From Oscillospiraceae bacterium (GTDB lineage Bacteria; Bacillota; Clostridia; Oscillospirales; Oscillospiraceae): a stretch of DNA of 44,229 nt. The notes beneath the pieces were generated by a model. It made no database searches. It was not told the DNA's origin and saw only the letters and a program-made list of their open reading frames with translations. The position numbers and the translations under genes are program-made. This document shows positions 35,234-43,330 of this stretch, piece after piece. The stretch is taken from positions 1 to 44,229 of the forward strand of contig JAFQCJ010000057.1 of NCBI GenBank assembly GCA_017416445.1, written 5' to 3'. Position 1 is the first letter of the stretch; each line of letters opens with the position of its first letter.

Positions 35234-36592
35234 ATGGAGAGAATGAAACCCCGTACCCTTTCGGGCTTTATGGAGCTGCTGCCCCGTCCCCAGCAGCAGA
35301 TGGAGCGCATGATGGAGATCCTGCGCCGCAGCTACAGCCTGTACGGCTTTACGCCGCTGGATACCCCTGTCATTGAGTCGGCAGAGGTGCTGCTTGCCAA
35401 GGGCGGCGGCGAGACGGAGAAGCAGATCTACCGCTTTGAAAAGGGCGATGCAGACCTGGCGCTGCGCTTTGACCTGACAGTGCCGCTGGCCAAGTATGTG
35501 GCGCTGCACTACAATGACCTCTCCTTCCCTTTCCGCCGCTATCAGATCGGCAAGGTCTATCGTGGCGAGCGGGCCCAGCGTGGTCGTTTCCGTGAGTTCT
35601 ATCAGGCCGATATCGATGTCATCGGAGACGGCAAGCTGGACATTACCAACGAGGCGGAGATCCCCGCCATTATCTACCGTACCTTCTCGGCGCTGGGTCT
35701 GCAGCGTTTCCAGATTCGCGTCAACAACCGCAAAATTCTCAACGGCTTCTACGCGATGCTGGGTCTTACCGACTGCAGCGGCGACATTATGCGCACCGTG
35801 GATAAGCTGGACAAGATCGGCGCAGAAAAGGTGGGCGCACTGCTCCGTGACGAGCTGGGCCTCACCGCTGAAGCCGTGGAGGAGATCCTGCGGTTTATCC
35901 ATATTGGCGGCAGCAATGAAGAAGTCCTCGCTGCTCTGGAGGGCTATCGCAGTCGCAACGAACTGTTCGATATGGGTCTCGACGAACTGACCACCGTGGT
36001 GAAGTATCTTTCCGCCTTCGGTGTTCCCGCTGAAAACTTCGCCGTAGATCTCACCATCGCCCGCGGTCTCGACTATTATACGGGTACCGTCTACGAGACC
36101 ACCCTGTTGGACCACCCCGAGATTGGTTCCGTCTGCTCCGGCGGCCGTTACGACAATCTGGCCGAGTACTATACCGATCGTCAGCTTCCCGGTGTAGGCA
36201 TCTCTATTGGCCTTACCCGCTTGTTTTATGTCCTGGGTGAGCAGGGAATGCTGAATCCCGAGCTGCCCACCGCTCCCTGCGATGTGTTGGTGCTGCCCAT
36301 GACGGAGGATCTGACTCCCGCCATTGCCGCCGCTACCGCGCTGCGGGAGGCGGATATCCGCACCCAGCTCTACACTGAGGGCAAGAAATTCAAGGCCAAG
36401 ATGAACTATGCCGACAAGATCGGTGTGCCCTATGTGCTGTTCCTCGGTGAGGATGAGGCTAAGGCCGGCGCGGTGTCCGTGAAAGATATGACTTCCGGCA
36501 CCCAGCAGACGCTGCCCGTGGCCGAGGCCATTGCTTTGATCCGTGCAGGGATCGAGGAGAGAAACAAGGGCGCTGTCATTATTGAAAAGTAA
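35234..36592 (+). CDS. hisS: Histidine-tRNA ligase
   Basis: HisRS is a class II synthetase. The 452 residues contain motif 1 region FTPLDTPVIESAEVL, motif 2 RRYQIGKVYRGERAQRGRFR, the histidine-specific RGLDYYTGTVYE, SVCSGGRYDNL, and motif 3 GVGISIGLTRLF. The anticodon-binding domain occupies about the last 95 residues (DVLVLPM onwards). ATG 35234 follows AAGAGGAAA. It is 24 bases after the membrane-protein stop. No T-box leader is visible; the gap is too short for one. Confidence 0.97.
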   Translation: MERMKPRTLSGFMELLPRPQQQMERMMEILRRSYSLYGFTPLDTPVIESAEVLLAKGGGETEKQIYRFEKGDADLALRFDLTVPLAKYVALHYNDLSFPFRRYQIGKVYRGERAQRGRFREFYQADIDVIGDGKLDITNEAEIPAIIYRTFSALGLQRFQIRVNNRKILNGFYAMLGLTDCSGDIMRTVDKLDKIGAEKVGALLRDELGLTAEAVEEILRFIHIGGSNEEVLAALEGYRSRNELFDMGLDELTTVVKYLSAFGVPAENFAVDLTIARGLDYYTGTVYETTLLDHPEIGSVCSGGRYDNLAEYYTDRQLPGVGISIGLTRLFYVLGEQGMLNPELPTAPCDVLVLPMTEDLTPAIAAATALREADIRTQLYTEGKKFKAKMNYADKIGVPYVLFLGEDEAKAGAVSVKDMTSGTQQTLPVAEAIALIRAGIEERNKGAVIIEK

Positions 36593-36600
36593 ACACAGAG

Positions 36601-36631
36601 TAATATCTCTTATAAATAATACGAAATGTAA
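36601..36631 (+). promoter_or_regulatory. Bipartite AT-rich element upstream of aspS, copy 2
   Basis: TAATAT (36601-36606), 12 bases, then ATACGAAATGTAA (36619-36631). The spacing equals that of the copy before mscL, and the second half differs in two of 13 bases. It lies between hisS and aspS, ending 21 bases before the aspS start codon. Confidence 0.4.
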
Positions 36632-36652
36632 TCAAAATAGGAGGAAAAACCT

Positions 36653-38431
36653 ATGCGCCAAATGCGTACCCATACTTGTAATGAACTGCGTCTGACCCAT
36701 GTGGGCCAGCAGGTAAAGATCGTGGGCTGGATGGAGAATGTCCGCGCCGTAGGCAATAACTTTGCCTTTGTGGTGCTTCGCGACTTCTACGGCACTACCC
36801 AGGTTGTGGTGGAGAATGAAGAGATGATGAACATCATTGCCTCTATCAATAAGGAGTCCACCATCTCTGTGGAGGGCGTGGTCCGTGAGCGCGCCAGCAA
36901 GAATGCCAAGCAGGACACCGGTGATATCGAGGTGGTTCCCACTAAGATCGAGGTGCTGGGCCGCTGCCGTCATAACGCCCTGCCTTTTGAGATCAACCGC
37001 AGCCGCGAGGCCGATGAGACCGCCCGCCTGAAGTACCGTTATCTCGACCTGCGCAACCCCGCTGTGAAGAACAATATTATTCTGCGCTGTCAGGTGGTGG
37101 CAGCCCTCCGTCAGGCTATGACCGAGCAGGGTTTCCTGGAGATCACCACCCCCATTCTGACTGCATCCTCCCCCGAGGGCGCCCGCGACTATCTGGTGCC
37201 TGCCCGCAAGCATCCCGGCAAGTTCTACGCTCTGCCGCAGGCTCCCCAACAGTTCAAGCAGCTGCTGATGACCTCCGGCTTTGACCGCTATTTCCAGATC
37301 GCCCCCTGCTTCCGCGATGAGGATGCCCGTGGCGACCGCAGCCCCGGTGAGTTCTATCAGCTGGATATGGAGCTTGCCTTCGCCACCCAGGACGATGTGT
37401 TCGCAGTGCTGGAGGAAGTGCTGCCCCCCATCTTTGCCAAGTACGGCACCTATAACCGTGCCTCCTCTGCTCCGTTTGTCCGCATTCCTTTCAACGAGGC
37501 GATGGACAAGTACGGCTCCGACAAGCCCGACCTGCGTATCGATCTGGTATGCCAGGATGCAAGCGAGCTGATGGTTGGCTGCGGCTTCGAGAATCTGGAC
37601 GGTAAGGTGGTCAAGGCCATCGTGGTGTCTGATTGCACGCTGACCCGCAAGGCCATTGACAATGTCTGCACCGAGACCGAGGTGCAGGCCGGCACCAAAC
37701 CCTATTGGTTCCGCATGGATGAGAATGGCGAGCTGGTGGGCGGCGTTGCCAAGTTCATGGCACCTATGAAGGATAAGCTGGTGGAGGCTCTCGGCCTTAC
37801 CCCCAACTGCCTCGTTGGCCTCGCTGCCGGCGATAAGGGCACAGCCCGCAAGGTGGCCGGTGTCCTGCGCAATAAGCTGGGCAATATCTGCGAGGGTCAC
37901 ATGGACAAGGAGCAGTATTCCTTCTGCTGGATCGTGGACTTCCCCATGTACGAGATCGGCGAGGAGTCCGGAGAGCTGGAGTTCTGCCACAATCCCTTCT
38001 CTATGCCCAACGGCGGTCTGGAGATCCTGGAGAAGGCACAGCGCGGCGAGGTGGACCCCCTCGCCATCAACGCCTTCCAGTACGATCTGGTGTGTAACGG
38101 TGTGGAGCTTAGCTCCGGCGCTGTCCGTAACCACGATCCCGAGATCATGATCAAGGCCTTTGAGCTGGTGCGCCTGGGCGAGGAGGATGTGAAGAAGAAG
38201 TTCCCCGCCATGTACAACGCCTTTACTTACGGCGCACCTCCCCATGCCGGTATCGCTCCCGGCGTGGACCGCATGGTCATGCTGCTGGCCGGCGAGAACT
38301 CCATCCGCGAGATCATCCCCTTCCCCATGAACAAGAACGCACAGGATATTATGATGTCCGCTCCCTCTTCTGTGGAGCAGAAGCAGCTGGATGAGCTGCA
38401 CATCGCCATCGTGGGCGTGGAAGAGGAATAA
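36653..38431 (+). CDS. aspS: Aspartate-tRNA ligase (bacterial type)
   Basis: AspRS charges tRNA-Asp. The 592-residue length is that of the bacterial type with a GAD insertion domain. Visible parts are the N-terminal OB-fold anticodon domain (VKIVGWMENVRAVGNNFAFVVLRD), motif 2 IAPCFRDEDARGDRSPGEFY, the GAD insertion (about 290-420), and motif 3 PGVDRMVMLLAGENSIREII near the C-terminus. AGGAGG precedes the ATG. Whether it is discriminating (Asp only) or also charges tRNA-Asn was not determined. Confidence 0.98.
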   Translation: MRQMRTHTCNELRLTHVGQQVKIVGWMENVRAVGNNFAFVVLRDFYGTTQVVVENEEMMNIIASINKESTISVEGVVRERASKNAKQDTGDIEVVPTKIEVLGRCRHNALPFEINRSREADETARLKYRYLDLRNPAVKNNIILRCQVVAALRQAMTEQGFLEITTPILTASSPEGARDYLVPARKHPGKFYALPQAPQQFKQLLMTSGFDRYFQIAPCFRDEDARGDRSPGEFYQLDMELAFATQDDVFAVLEEVLPPIFAKYGTYNRASSAPFVRIPFNEAMDKYGSDKPDLRIDLVCQDASELMVGCGFENLDGKVVKAIVVSDCTLTRKAIDNVCTETEVQAGTKPYWFRMDENGELVGGVAKFMAPMKDKLVEALGLTPNCLVGLAAGDKGTARKVAGVLRNKLGNICEGHMDKEQYSFCWIVDFPMYEIGEESGELEFCHNPFSMPNGGLEILEKAQRGEVDPLAINAFQYDLVCNGVELSSGAVRNHDPEIMIKAFELVRLGEEDVKKKFPAMYNAFTYGAPPHAGIAPGVDRMVMLLAGENSIREIIPFPMNKNAQDIMMSAPSSVEQKQLDELHIAIVGVEEE

Positions 38432-38452
38432 AAGTTAGGGAGGCATTTCCCT

Positions 38453-39604
38453 ATGGAAACGCGTAAACTATATTATGAGGACGCTTTTCTGCGTTCTTTC
38501 GATGCCACCGTCCTCTCCTGTGAGGAGAGCAAGGGCGGCTTCGCCGTGGTGCTGGATGCCACCGCCTTCTATCCCGAGGGCGGCGGTCAGCCCTGCGATT
38601 TCGGCGTACTGGGGGGCGTGACGGTGAAGGATGTCCGCGAAAAGGGCGGCATCATCACCCATACCTGCGCCACCCCTCTCGCGGTGGGCGAGACTGTCCA
38701 CGGTGAGATTGACTGGACACGGCGATTTGACCATATGCAGCAGCATTCCGGCGAGCATATCGTCTCCGGTATGCTCTGCAGTGCCTATCACTGTGACAAT
38801 GTGGGCTTCCACATGGGCACAGATAAGGTGGTCATCGACTACAACGCTGACATCCCCTGGGAGGGCGTGCTGGAGATCGAGGCAAAGGCCAACCAGTACC
38901 TGTGGGAGAACCACCCCTTCTGTGAGACTTGGTACGAGGGCGCGGCGCTGGAGGCGGTGGAATACCGCTCCAAGAAGCCTCTCGAGGGCGCGGTGCGAAT
39001 CACCGAGTTTCCCAATGCCGACCGTTGCGCCTGCTGCGGCACTCATGTTGCCTTGAGCGGACAGGTGGGACTGGTGAAGTTCATCGGTCATCAGAAGTTC
39101 CGCGATGGCGTGCGGTTGGAACTGCTGTGCGGCAAGCGGGCGCTGGATTATCTCGCCCTCAACCAGCAGCAGAATCAAGCGGTGGCGCAGGCGTTGAGCG
39201 TGAAGGTGGGAAAGACCTTCGAGGCGGTGCAGCGTGTGCAGAATGAACTGCTTACTGTGAAGCAGGGCTATGCCGCCCTGCAGGAGCAGTCCTTCGCTGC
39301 CATTGCCGCGAAGTATGACGGCTGCGGAGATACGGTGCTGTTCCACGAAAAAATGGACAGCGACAGCGTGCGCCGCCTGTGTGACATGGTTTCCACCCGC
39401 TGCGGCGGCCGCTGCGCCGTGTTTGCAGGGGAAGATGGTGCCTATACCTATGCTGTTATCCACGCAGGACAGGATATCCGCGATTTTATCAAGTCCATGA
39501 ACGCTGCGCTCAATGGCCGCGGCGGTGGGCGCGACGGCTTTGCTCAGGGCAGTGTCGCCTGCAGCGGAGAAGAGATCCGCACATTTTTTGGAGGTGAAGC
39601 ATGA
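38453..39604 (+). CDS. AlaX-type alanyl-tRNA editing protein with C-terminal DHHA1 domain
   Basis: A free-standing homologue of the AlaRS editing domain that deacylates Ser- or Gly-tRNA-Ala. The 383 residues comprise a beta-barrel N-part (TAFYPEGGGQPCDFG), the zinc-site motif HSGEH (His98, His102), and the second zinc pair at Cys194-x3-His198 within RCACCGTH. A coiled-coil linker and a DHHA1-like C-terminal domain follow (about 290-383), ending in GGGGRDGFAQG-like Gly-rich sequence (NGRGGGRDGFAQGS). This is the long AlaX type. It is 21 bases after aspS and overlaps the VanY gene by four bases (ATGA). Confidence 0.93.
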   Translation: METRKLYYEDAFLRSFDATVLSCEESKGGFAVVLDATAFYPEGGGQPCDFGVLGGVTVKDVREKGGIITHTCATPLAVGETVHGEIDWTRRFDHMQQHSGEHIVSGMLCSAYHCDNVGFHMGTDKVVIDYNADIPWEGVLEIEAKANQYLWENHPFCETWYEGAALEAVEYRSKKPLEGAVRITEFPNADRCACCGTHVALSGQVGLVKFIGHQKFRDGVRLELLCGKRALDYLALNQQQNQAVAQALSVKVGKTFEAVQRVQNELLTVKQGYAALQEQSFAAIAAKYDGCGDTVLFHEKMDSDSVRRLCDMVSTRCGGRCAVFAGEDGAYTYAVIHAGQDIRDFIKSMNAALNGRGGGRDGFAQGSVACSGEEIRTFFGGEA

Positions 39605-40488
39605 GCCGAAGAAGAGCAAAGCATCGCCGCAACCCCCTTGTGCCGATTTTGTTGGTGCTGATCCTGTTGGGCCTTGTGATTTGGGGTATCGTTTGGTTAG
39701 CCGGTGATGTGACCGGTCATGTGGAGCCCCCCGTAGAGGATGAGCCTGTAGTGGAAGATCCTGTGGAGAGCGATCCTGTACCTCCCGATGACGAGACCAA
39801 GGACGATGAGGAGGAGCCGGAAGTGCCCCAGGAGCCCTATATTGACGAAAACGGTATGCTGCAGTTCTCCACCGTGGGCCGTTATGTCCAGCGTGACAGC
39901 TATCAGGGTGGCGCAGAACCTGCGTGGAATCTGCTGTTGGTGAACGATTGGAATCCTCTCCCTGCCGGCTATGATGACGATATTGTGTTTGTGTCGGTGG
40001 GCAGCAACAACGATGTTTTTGACAGCCGTGCTGCCGATGCGCTGATGCAGATGGTGGAGGCGGGCAGTGCTTACGATATTGCCTGTGTCAGCGGTTATCG
40101 CAGCGCCGATACCCAGGATTACCTCTACTGGCGCAAGGTGCAGCAGTACCGGGATCAGGGTTACAGCGAATATGATGCCCAGCTCACCGGCGGCACGGTG
40201 GTGAAGCGCCCCGGCTACAGTGAACACAACTGCGGCCTTGCTATGGACTTGGGCGGCAGCGGCAACTACTCGCTGAATACCGATTTTGAACAGACCGAGG
40301 CCTTCGCCTGGCTCATGGAGCACTGTGCCGACTACGGCTTTATCCTCCGTTTCCCTGAGGGGAAGGAGGACATTACCGGTGTTATCTACGAGCCCTGGCA
40401 CTATCGCTATGTGGGCACAGAGGCTGCCCGCTATATTATGGAAAACGACCTCTGCTTAGAGGAATATCTGGAACTGATGAAAAAATAA
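39601..40488 (+). CDS. D-alanyl-D-alanine carboxypeptidase, VanY family (M15B)
   Basis: A membrane-anchored zinc carboxypeptidase trimming peptidoglycan stem peptides. The 295-residue protein has a basic N-terminus, one membrane helix (about 12-34) and an acidic Pro/Glu/Asp-rich linker (about 40-78). The catalytic domain has the zinc ligands His209 and Asp216 (SEHNCGLAMDL), catalytic Glu264, and His267 (EPWHYRYVG). Its substrate is probably the ordinary stem peptide. There is no vancomycin-resistance gene cluster around it, so I do not infer resistance. The start overlaps the AlaX stop. Confidence 0.94.
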   Translation: MSRRRAKHRRNPLVPILLVLILLGLVIWGIVWLAGDVTGHVEPPVEDEPVVEDPVESDPVPPDDETKDDEEEPEVPQEPYIDENGMLQFSTVGRYVQRDSYQGGAEPAWNLLLVNDWNPLPAGYDDDIVFVSVGSNNDVFDSRAADALMQMVEAGSAYDIACVSGYRSADTQDYLYWRKVQQYRDQGYSEYDAQLTGGTVVKRPGYSEHNCGLAMDLGGSGNYSLNTDFEQTEAFAWLMEHCADYGFILRFPEGKEDITGVIYEPWHYRYVGTEAARYIMENDLCLEEYLELMKK

Positions 40489-40508
40489 AGAAAGAAGGAA
40501 ACAAAAAA

Positions 40509-41072
40509 ATGATCATCCCTGTTGAAACCTCTGCCCGTCACATCCACCTGAGCCAGGCCCATGTGGAGGCCCTCTTCGGTGCCGGGCATCAGCTGACTCC
40601 CCGCAAGGATCTGAGCCAGCCCGGTCAGTATGCCTGCGTGGAGCGCTGCACCATCGTTGGCCCCAAGCGCAGCCTTGAGAATGTCTCCGTTCTGGGCCCC
40701 ACCCGCGGTGCTTCCCAGATCGAGCTGAGCCTGACCGATGCTCGTTCCATCGGCGTGGACGCTCCTGTCCGTGAGAGCGGCGATATCGCCGGCAGCGGTG
40801 CCTGCAAGCTGGTGGGTCCCGCCGGTGAGGTGGAGCTGACCGAGGGCATCATCATTGCCAAGGCCCATATCCATATGCAGACCCAGGAGGCCGCTGCCGC
40901 CGGTTACACCGACAAGCAGCGCGTGTCCGTGGCCTTCGGCAGCAATGGCCGCAAGATCGTCATGGAGGATGTGGTGGTGCGTACCGGCGATAACTATGCC
41001 CTGGCTATGCATATCGACACCGACGAGTCCAACGCTGCAGGCGGTGCCGTCAAGGAAGGCGAGATCCTGTAA
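40509..41072 (+). CDS. PduL-type phosphate acyltransferase
   Basis: PduL interconverts acyl-CoA and acyl phosphate (acetyl or propionyl) and is unrelated in fold to Pta. The 187 residues start almost directly at the catalytic barrel: SARHIHLS carries His11 and His13, and a second motif AKAHIHM carries His120 and His122, all expected zinc ligands; His168 is also conserved in position. There is no N-terminal encapsulation peptide and no microcompartment shell gene nearby, so this is likely the free-standing type used in acetate or other acid fermentation. AGAAAGAAGGA precedes the ATG. A terminator follows. Confidence 0.94.
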   Translation: MIIPVETSARHIHLSQAHVEALFGAGHQLTPRKDLSQPGQYACVERCTIVGPKRSLENVSVLGPTRGASQIELSLTDARSIGVDAPVRESGDIAGSGACKLVGPAGEVELTEGIIIAKAHIHMQTQEAAAAGYTDKQRVSVAFGSNGRKIVMEDVVVRTGDNYALAMHIDTDESNAAGGAVKEGEIL

Positions 41073-41081
41073 AACAGCATG

Positions 41082-41112
41082 AAAAAGCGGCGGGTCTTCC
41101 CGCCGCTTTTTT
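41082..41112. terminator. Bidirectional intrinsic terminator between pduL and gpr
   Basis: GCGGCGGG (41087-41094) and CCCGCCGC (41099-41106) form a perfect 8-bp stem with the loop TCTT. Five As precede and six Ts follow, so it serves the rightward pduL unit and the leftward gpr gene, which ends at 41113. Confidence 0.93.
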
Positions 41113-41967
41113 CTATCCAAGTAACCCCGTAATATCCTCTACGGTCAGCCTTTTTTGCAGTGCAAGAGAAAGCCCATAGCCAATCAAGCGGCTCAGCTCC
41201 CCCACTTTACCGTCAATGTCCCGGGGTGTCAAAAAGAGGGTCTCCTCCGCTGCAGCGCCGCCCAGATGGGTGGCCTCAATAACGGTGGGGACACCCAAAG
41301 CAAGGACAGGAACACCCAGCGTCTCACGGTTGATGGCCTTACGGTGATTTCCCACGCCGCTGCCGGGGACCAGGCCCGTATTCCCCAGCTGCACCGTGGC
41401 GCACAGCCGCGTCCTCTCCCGTGCGGCGAGAGCATCGATGACGATGACGGCGGCGGGGTGTACCGCTTCCACTGCGCCGCGAAGGTGCTCCAATGTCTCC
41501 ATTCCTGTCTGTGCCAGTACCCCGGTGGGCAGCGCAGAAACGGGCAGCAGATGGCGGAACTGCTGTCGCTGTCGCTCCACCATGTGGCGCGTTACCAACA
41601 GGGACTCCAATGCCAGCGGTCCAATGGCGTCGGCGGTCATTGCCCGATTACCCAAGCCTGCCACCAAGACCCCGTCGGCCAAAGAGACAGGCAGCAGAGC
41701 CTGAACTTCTGCGGCGAGGCAGCGGCAGGCACGGAGAAAAAAACCATCCGCTCGCCGAAAATAGGGGCGAAGGTCAATGGTGGTGTAGCGTCCCACGGGT
41801 TTACCAACAGCCTGCGCTCCCGCCTCATCGGTGACGGAAACGGTGGTAACGGAGAAGCCCTCCCGGGAGCGCTCTTCCATCTCAACACCCTTAAAAGAGG
41901 AAAAAGTTTTTTCGTTTTTCAGATTTTCGAGGCTTTCCACTGCCAGATCAGTTCTGGTAGAGACCAT
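41113..41967 (-). CDS. gpr: Spore germination protease GPR
   Basis: GPR degrades small acid-soluble spore proteins during germination. It is made as a zymogen in the forespore. The 284-residue product starts MVSTRTDLAVESLENL, the typical RTDLAxE prosequence. It also shows VLVAGLGNRAMTADAIGPLA, IVIDALAARERTRLCATVQL and LGVPVLALGVPTVIEA, all conserved GPR blocks. ATG 41967 is chosen; the earlier in-frame TTG at 41997 would add ten residues not seen in GPRs. The ribosome-binding site (GGTGG) is modest. A forespore (sigma-G) promoter is expected, but none could be identified with confidence in 41968-42074. Confidence 0.95.
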   Translation of the reverse strand: MVSTRTDLAVESLENLKNEKTFSSFKGVEMEERSREGFSVTTVSVTDEAGAQAVGKPVGRYTTIDLRPYFRRADGFFLRACRCLAAEVQALLPVSLADGVLVAGLGNRAMTADAIGPLALESLLVTRHMVERQRQQFRHLLPVSALPTGVLAQTGMETLEHLRGAVEAVHPAAVIVIDALAARERTRLCATVQLGNTGLVPGSGVGNHRKAINRETLGVPVLALGVPTVIEATHLGGAAAEETLFLTPRDIDGKVGELSRLIGYGLSLALQKRLTVEDITGLLG

Positions 41968-42074
41968 ATCTATCCACCGCCTTTGAAAAAAACACAAAAT
42001 ATTGTGGCCTCTCCCTAGGATTTCCCCGCAAAAAAGAAATATGCGAAAAGTGGCGACAAAAATGAAAAAAATGC

Positions 42075-42103
42075 TTGCATTTTCTGAACAAAGATGCTAA
42101 AAT
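42075..42103 (+). promoter_or_regulatory. rpsT promoter
   Basis: TTGCAT (42075-42080) and TAAAAT (42098-42103) are separated by 17 bases. The leader to the TTG start of rpsT is about 50 bases. Confidence 0.8.
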
Positions 42104-42158
42104 ACTATCCTGCGTGGGTGTTCTGTCCGCGTAATGTCAATTCGAGGAGGTGTTTGGT

Positions 42159-42422
42159 TTGCCGAATATCAAGTCTGCTAAGAAGCGTGTTCTGGTGGCA
42201 GAGGCTCGCAATGCCCGTAACAAGGCTGAGAAGTCCGCACTGAAGACTGCTATCAAGAAGTTCGAGGCTGCTGCCGCTGACGGCGATCGCACCGAGGCCG
42301 AGGCTACTTACAAGGTTGCTGTGAAGGCTGTTGATAAGGCTGCTGCTAAGGGTCTGATGCACAAGAACAACGCAGCTCACAAGAAGTCTGCCCTGACTCT
42401 GAAGCTCAACAAGATCGGTTAA
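42159..42422 (+). CDS. rpsT: 30S ribosomal protein S20
   Basis: S20 binds 16S rRNA early in small-subunit assembly. The 87-residue basic, helical protein reads MPNIKSAKKRVLVAEARNAR with the expected family pattern. The start is the unusual codon TTG at 42159: GGAGG (42146-42150) lies eight bases upstream, and this gives the canonical MPNIKSAKKR N-terminus. A GTG at 42150 lies within the ribosome-binding site and is rejected. rpsT with a weak start codon is known in other bacteria, where it limits expression. It has its own promoter and terminator. Confidence 0.97.
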   Translation: MPNIKSAKKRVLVAEARNARNKAEKSALKTAIKKFEAAAADGDRTEAEATYKVAVKAVDKAAAKGLMHKNNAAHKKSALTLKLNKIG

Positions 42423-42434
42423 TAGACCACATCC

Positions 42435-42465
42435 AACAGGTGTCCGTATGGATACCTGTTTTTTG
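42435..42465 (+). terminator. rpsT intrinsic terminator
   Basis: AACAGGT (42435-42441) pairs with ACCTGTT (42454-42460), extended inward by TCC/GGA around a GTAT loop, then followed by TTTTTT. It separates rpsT from the lipoprotein gene. Confidence 0.88.
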
Positions 42466-42472
42466 TTTCTGT

Positions 42473-42498
42473 GGAACAAAAAACACGATCCTCTCGTC
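42473..42498 (+). promoter_or_regulatory. ECF-sigma-like promoter, lipoprotein gene 1
   Basis: GGAAC (42473-42477), then 17 bases, then CGTC (42495-42498). This matches the general AAC/CGTC form of extracytoplasmic-function sigma promoters. An identically spaced pair lies in front of the next lipoprotein gene. The sigma factor itself is not in the window. Confidence 0.55.
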
Positions 42499-42532
42499 CA
42501 ATAAACAAAGACTACCAAAGGAGGTCGCTGCC

Positions 42533-43237
42533 ATGAAGAAATTATTTCTTTGCTTTGCGCTGGCGCTGACGCTGCTTCTGACCGCCTGCGGGAACAAGAC
42601 CATCCCTGTCGGCGAGGGCTGCGACACGCTGCCGGGCGGCTTTGACCCTGTGCTGCAGATGAACGGAACCCACTATCGTTGGACAGGCATCGCCATTGAG
42701 CATCAGCGGGTGCTGAGTGGTACAGTCTATAATCCCACCCGCCTCATGCCCGACGGCTACACCGAGGTGGGTGAGATTAGCGGCGTAACGGAGGAATTGC
42801 CCACGGAGGACTTCCAATTACAGGCGGGCTTTGAGGCAACGGGCAGGGTGTTTGTCAGCGAGGAGACCCCCGAGGCAGTCTATGTGTGCATGACCACCGA
42901 TTGGTTTGAAGAGTACTATATCCGCTTCATTGGCGATGCATTGCGGAATAATGAGTGCATCACCTACCAAGGGCAGCCTTACCGCTTCACCCTTCTTGAC
43001 AGCACAGTGGTGAAAGAGCTGCCTACCGAATGTGAACTGATCGGCAAGCTCACCTATGTGGGGGAGAATGTAGTGCCCGTCAACGATTTGGAAACCAACC
43101 GCCGCACGGATGGGTTCAGCAAGAATCTCCAAGGCCGCGAGGTCTATGGAGACCCCGATGATGGCAGTGTTCTCTATGTCTACGAGCAACACTATGACTA
43201 TCCAGCGTGGCGGGTGTGTCCCCGTTGGGAGGAATAA
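42533..43237 (+). CDS. Lipoprotein with two internal repeats, unknown function
   Basis: A 234-residue secreted lipoprotein. The signal peptide ends in the lipobox LTAC with Cys19. The mature part is two diverged copies of one roughly 85-residue unit: 43-131 (NGTHYRWTG...GEISGVTEELP...GRVFV...VYVCM...YYIRF) and 145-228 (QGQPYRFT...GKLTYVGENVVP...GREVY...LYVYE...PAWRVC). I do not recognise a named family. ATG 42533 follows GGAGG; an in-frame ATG at 42440 inside the rpsT terminator is rejected. It has its own promoter and terminator. Confidence 0.9.
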   Translation: MKKLFLCFALALTLLLTACGNKTIPVGEGCDTLPGGFDPVLQMNGTHYRWTGIAIEHQRVLSGTVYNPTRLMPDGYTEVGEISGVTEELPTEDFQLQAGFEATGRVFVSEETPEAVYVCMTTDWFEEYYIRFIGDALRNNECITYQGQPYRFTLLDSTVVKELPTECELIGKLTYVGENVVPVNDLETNRRTDGFSKNLQGREVYGDPDDGSVLYVYEQHYDYPAWRVCPRWEE

Positions 43238-43241
43238 ACGG

Positions 43242-43270
43242 AAAGCACCGCCTGTGGGCGGTGCTTTTTT
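43242..43270 (+). terminator. Intrinsic terminator after lipoprotein gene 1
   Basis: AAAGCACCGCC (43242-43252) and GGCGGTGCTTT (43257-43267) are perfect complements around TGTG, ending in a T6 run at 43265-43270. Confidence 0.93.
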
Positions 43271-43272
43271 GC

Positions 43273-43298
43273 GGAACATTTTCCCTCTCCCCTTCGTC
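43273..43298 (+). promoter_or_regulatory. ECF-sigma-like promoter, lipoprotein gene 2
   Basis: GGAAC (43273-43277), 17 bases, CGTC (43295-43298), the same spacing as upstream of lipoprotein gene 1. The two leaders also share ATA-ACAAAGAC downstream of CGTC. Confidence 0.55.
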
Positions 43299-43330
43299 TT
43301 ATAGACAAAGACAAAAAGGAGGGCGAAACC

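Noticed and set aside
36593..36652. T-box leader before aspS (or hisS, serS)
   Set aside because: The gaps are only 24-60 bases, too short for a T-box, and no T-box sequence is present.
39601..40488. Vancomycin resistance gene vanY
   Set aside because: The enzyme family matches, but no vanH, vanA, vanX or vanRS-like genes lie nearby. It is more likely a housekeeping peptidoglycan carboxypeptidase.
41968..42074. Forespore sigma promoter for gpr
   Set aside because: GCATA and CACAATA occur on the minus strand but are about 33 bases apart, too far for a sigma-G promoter.
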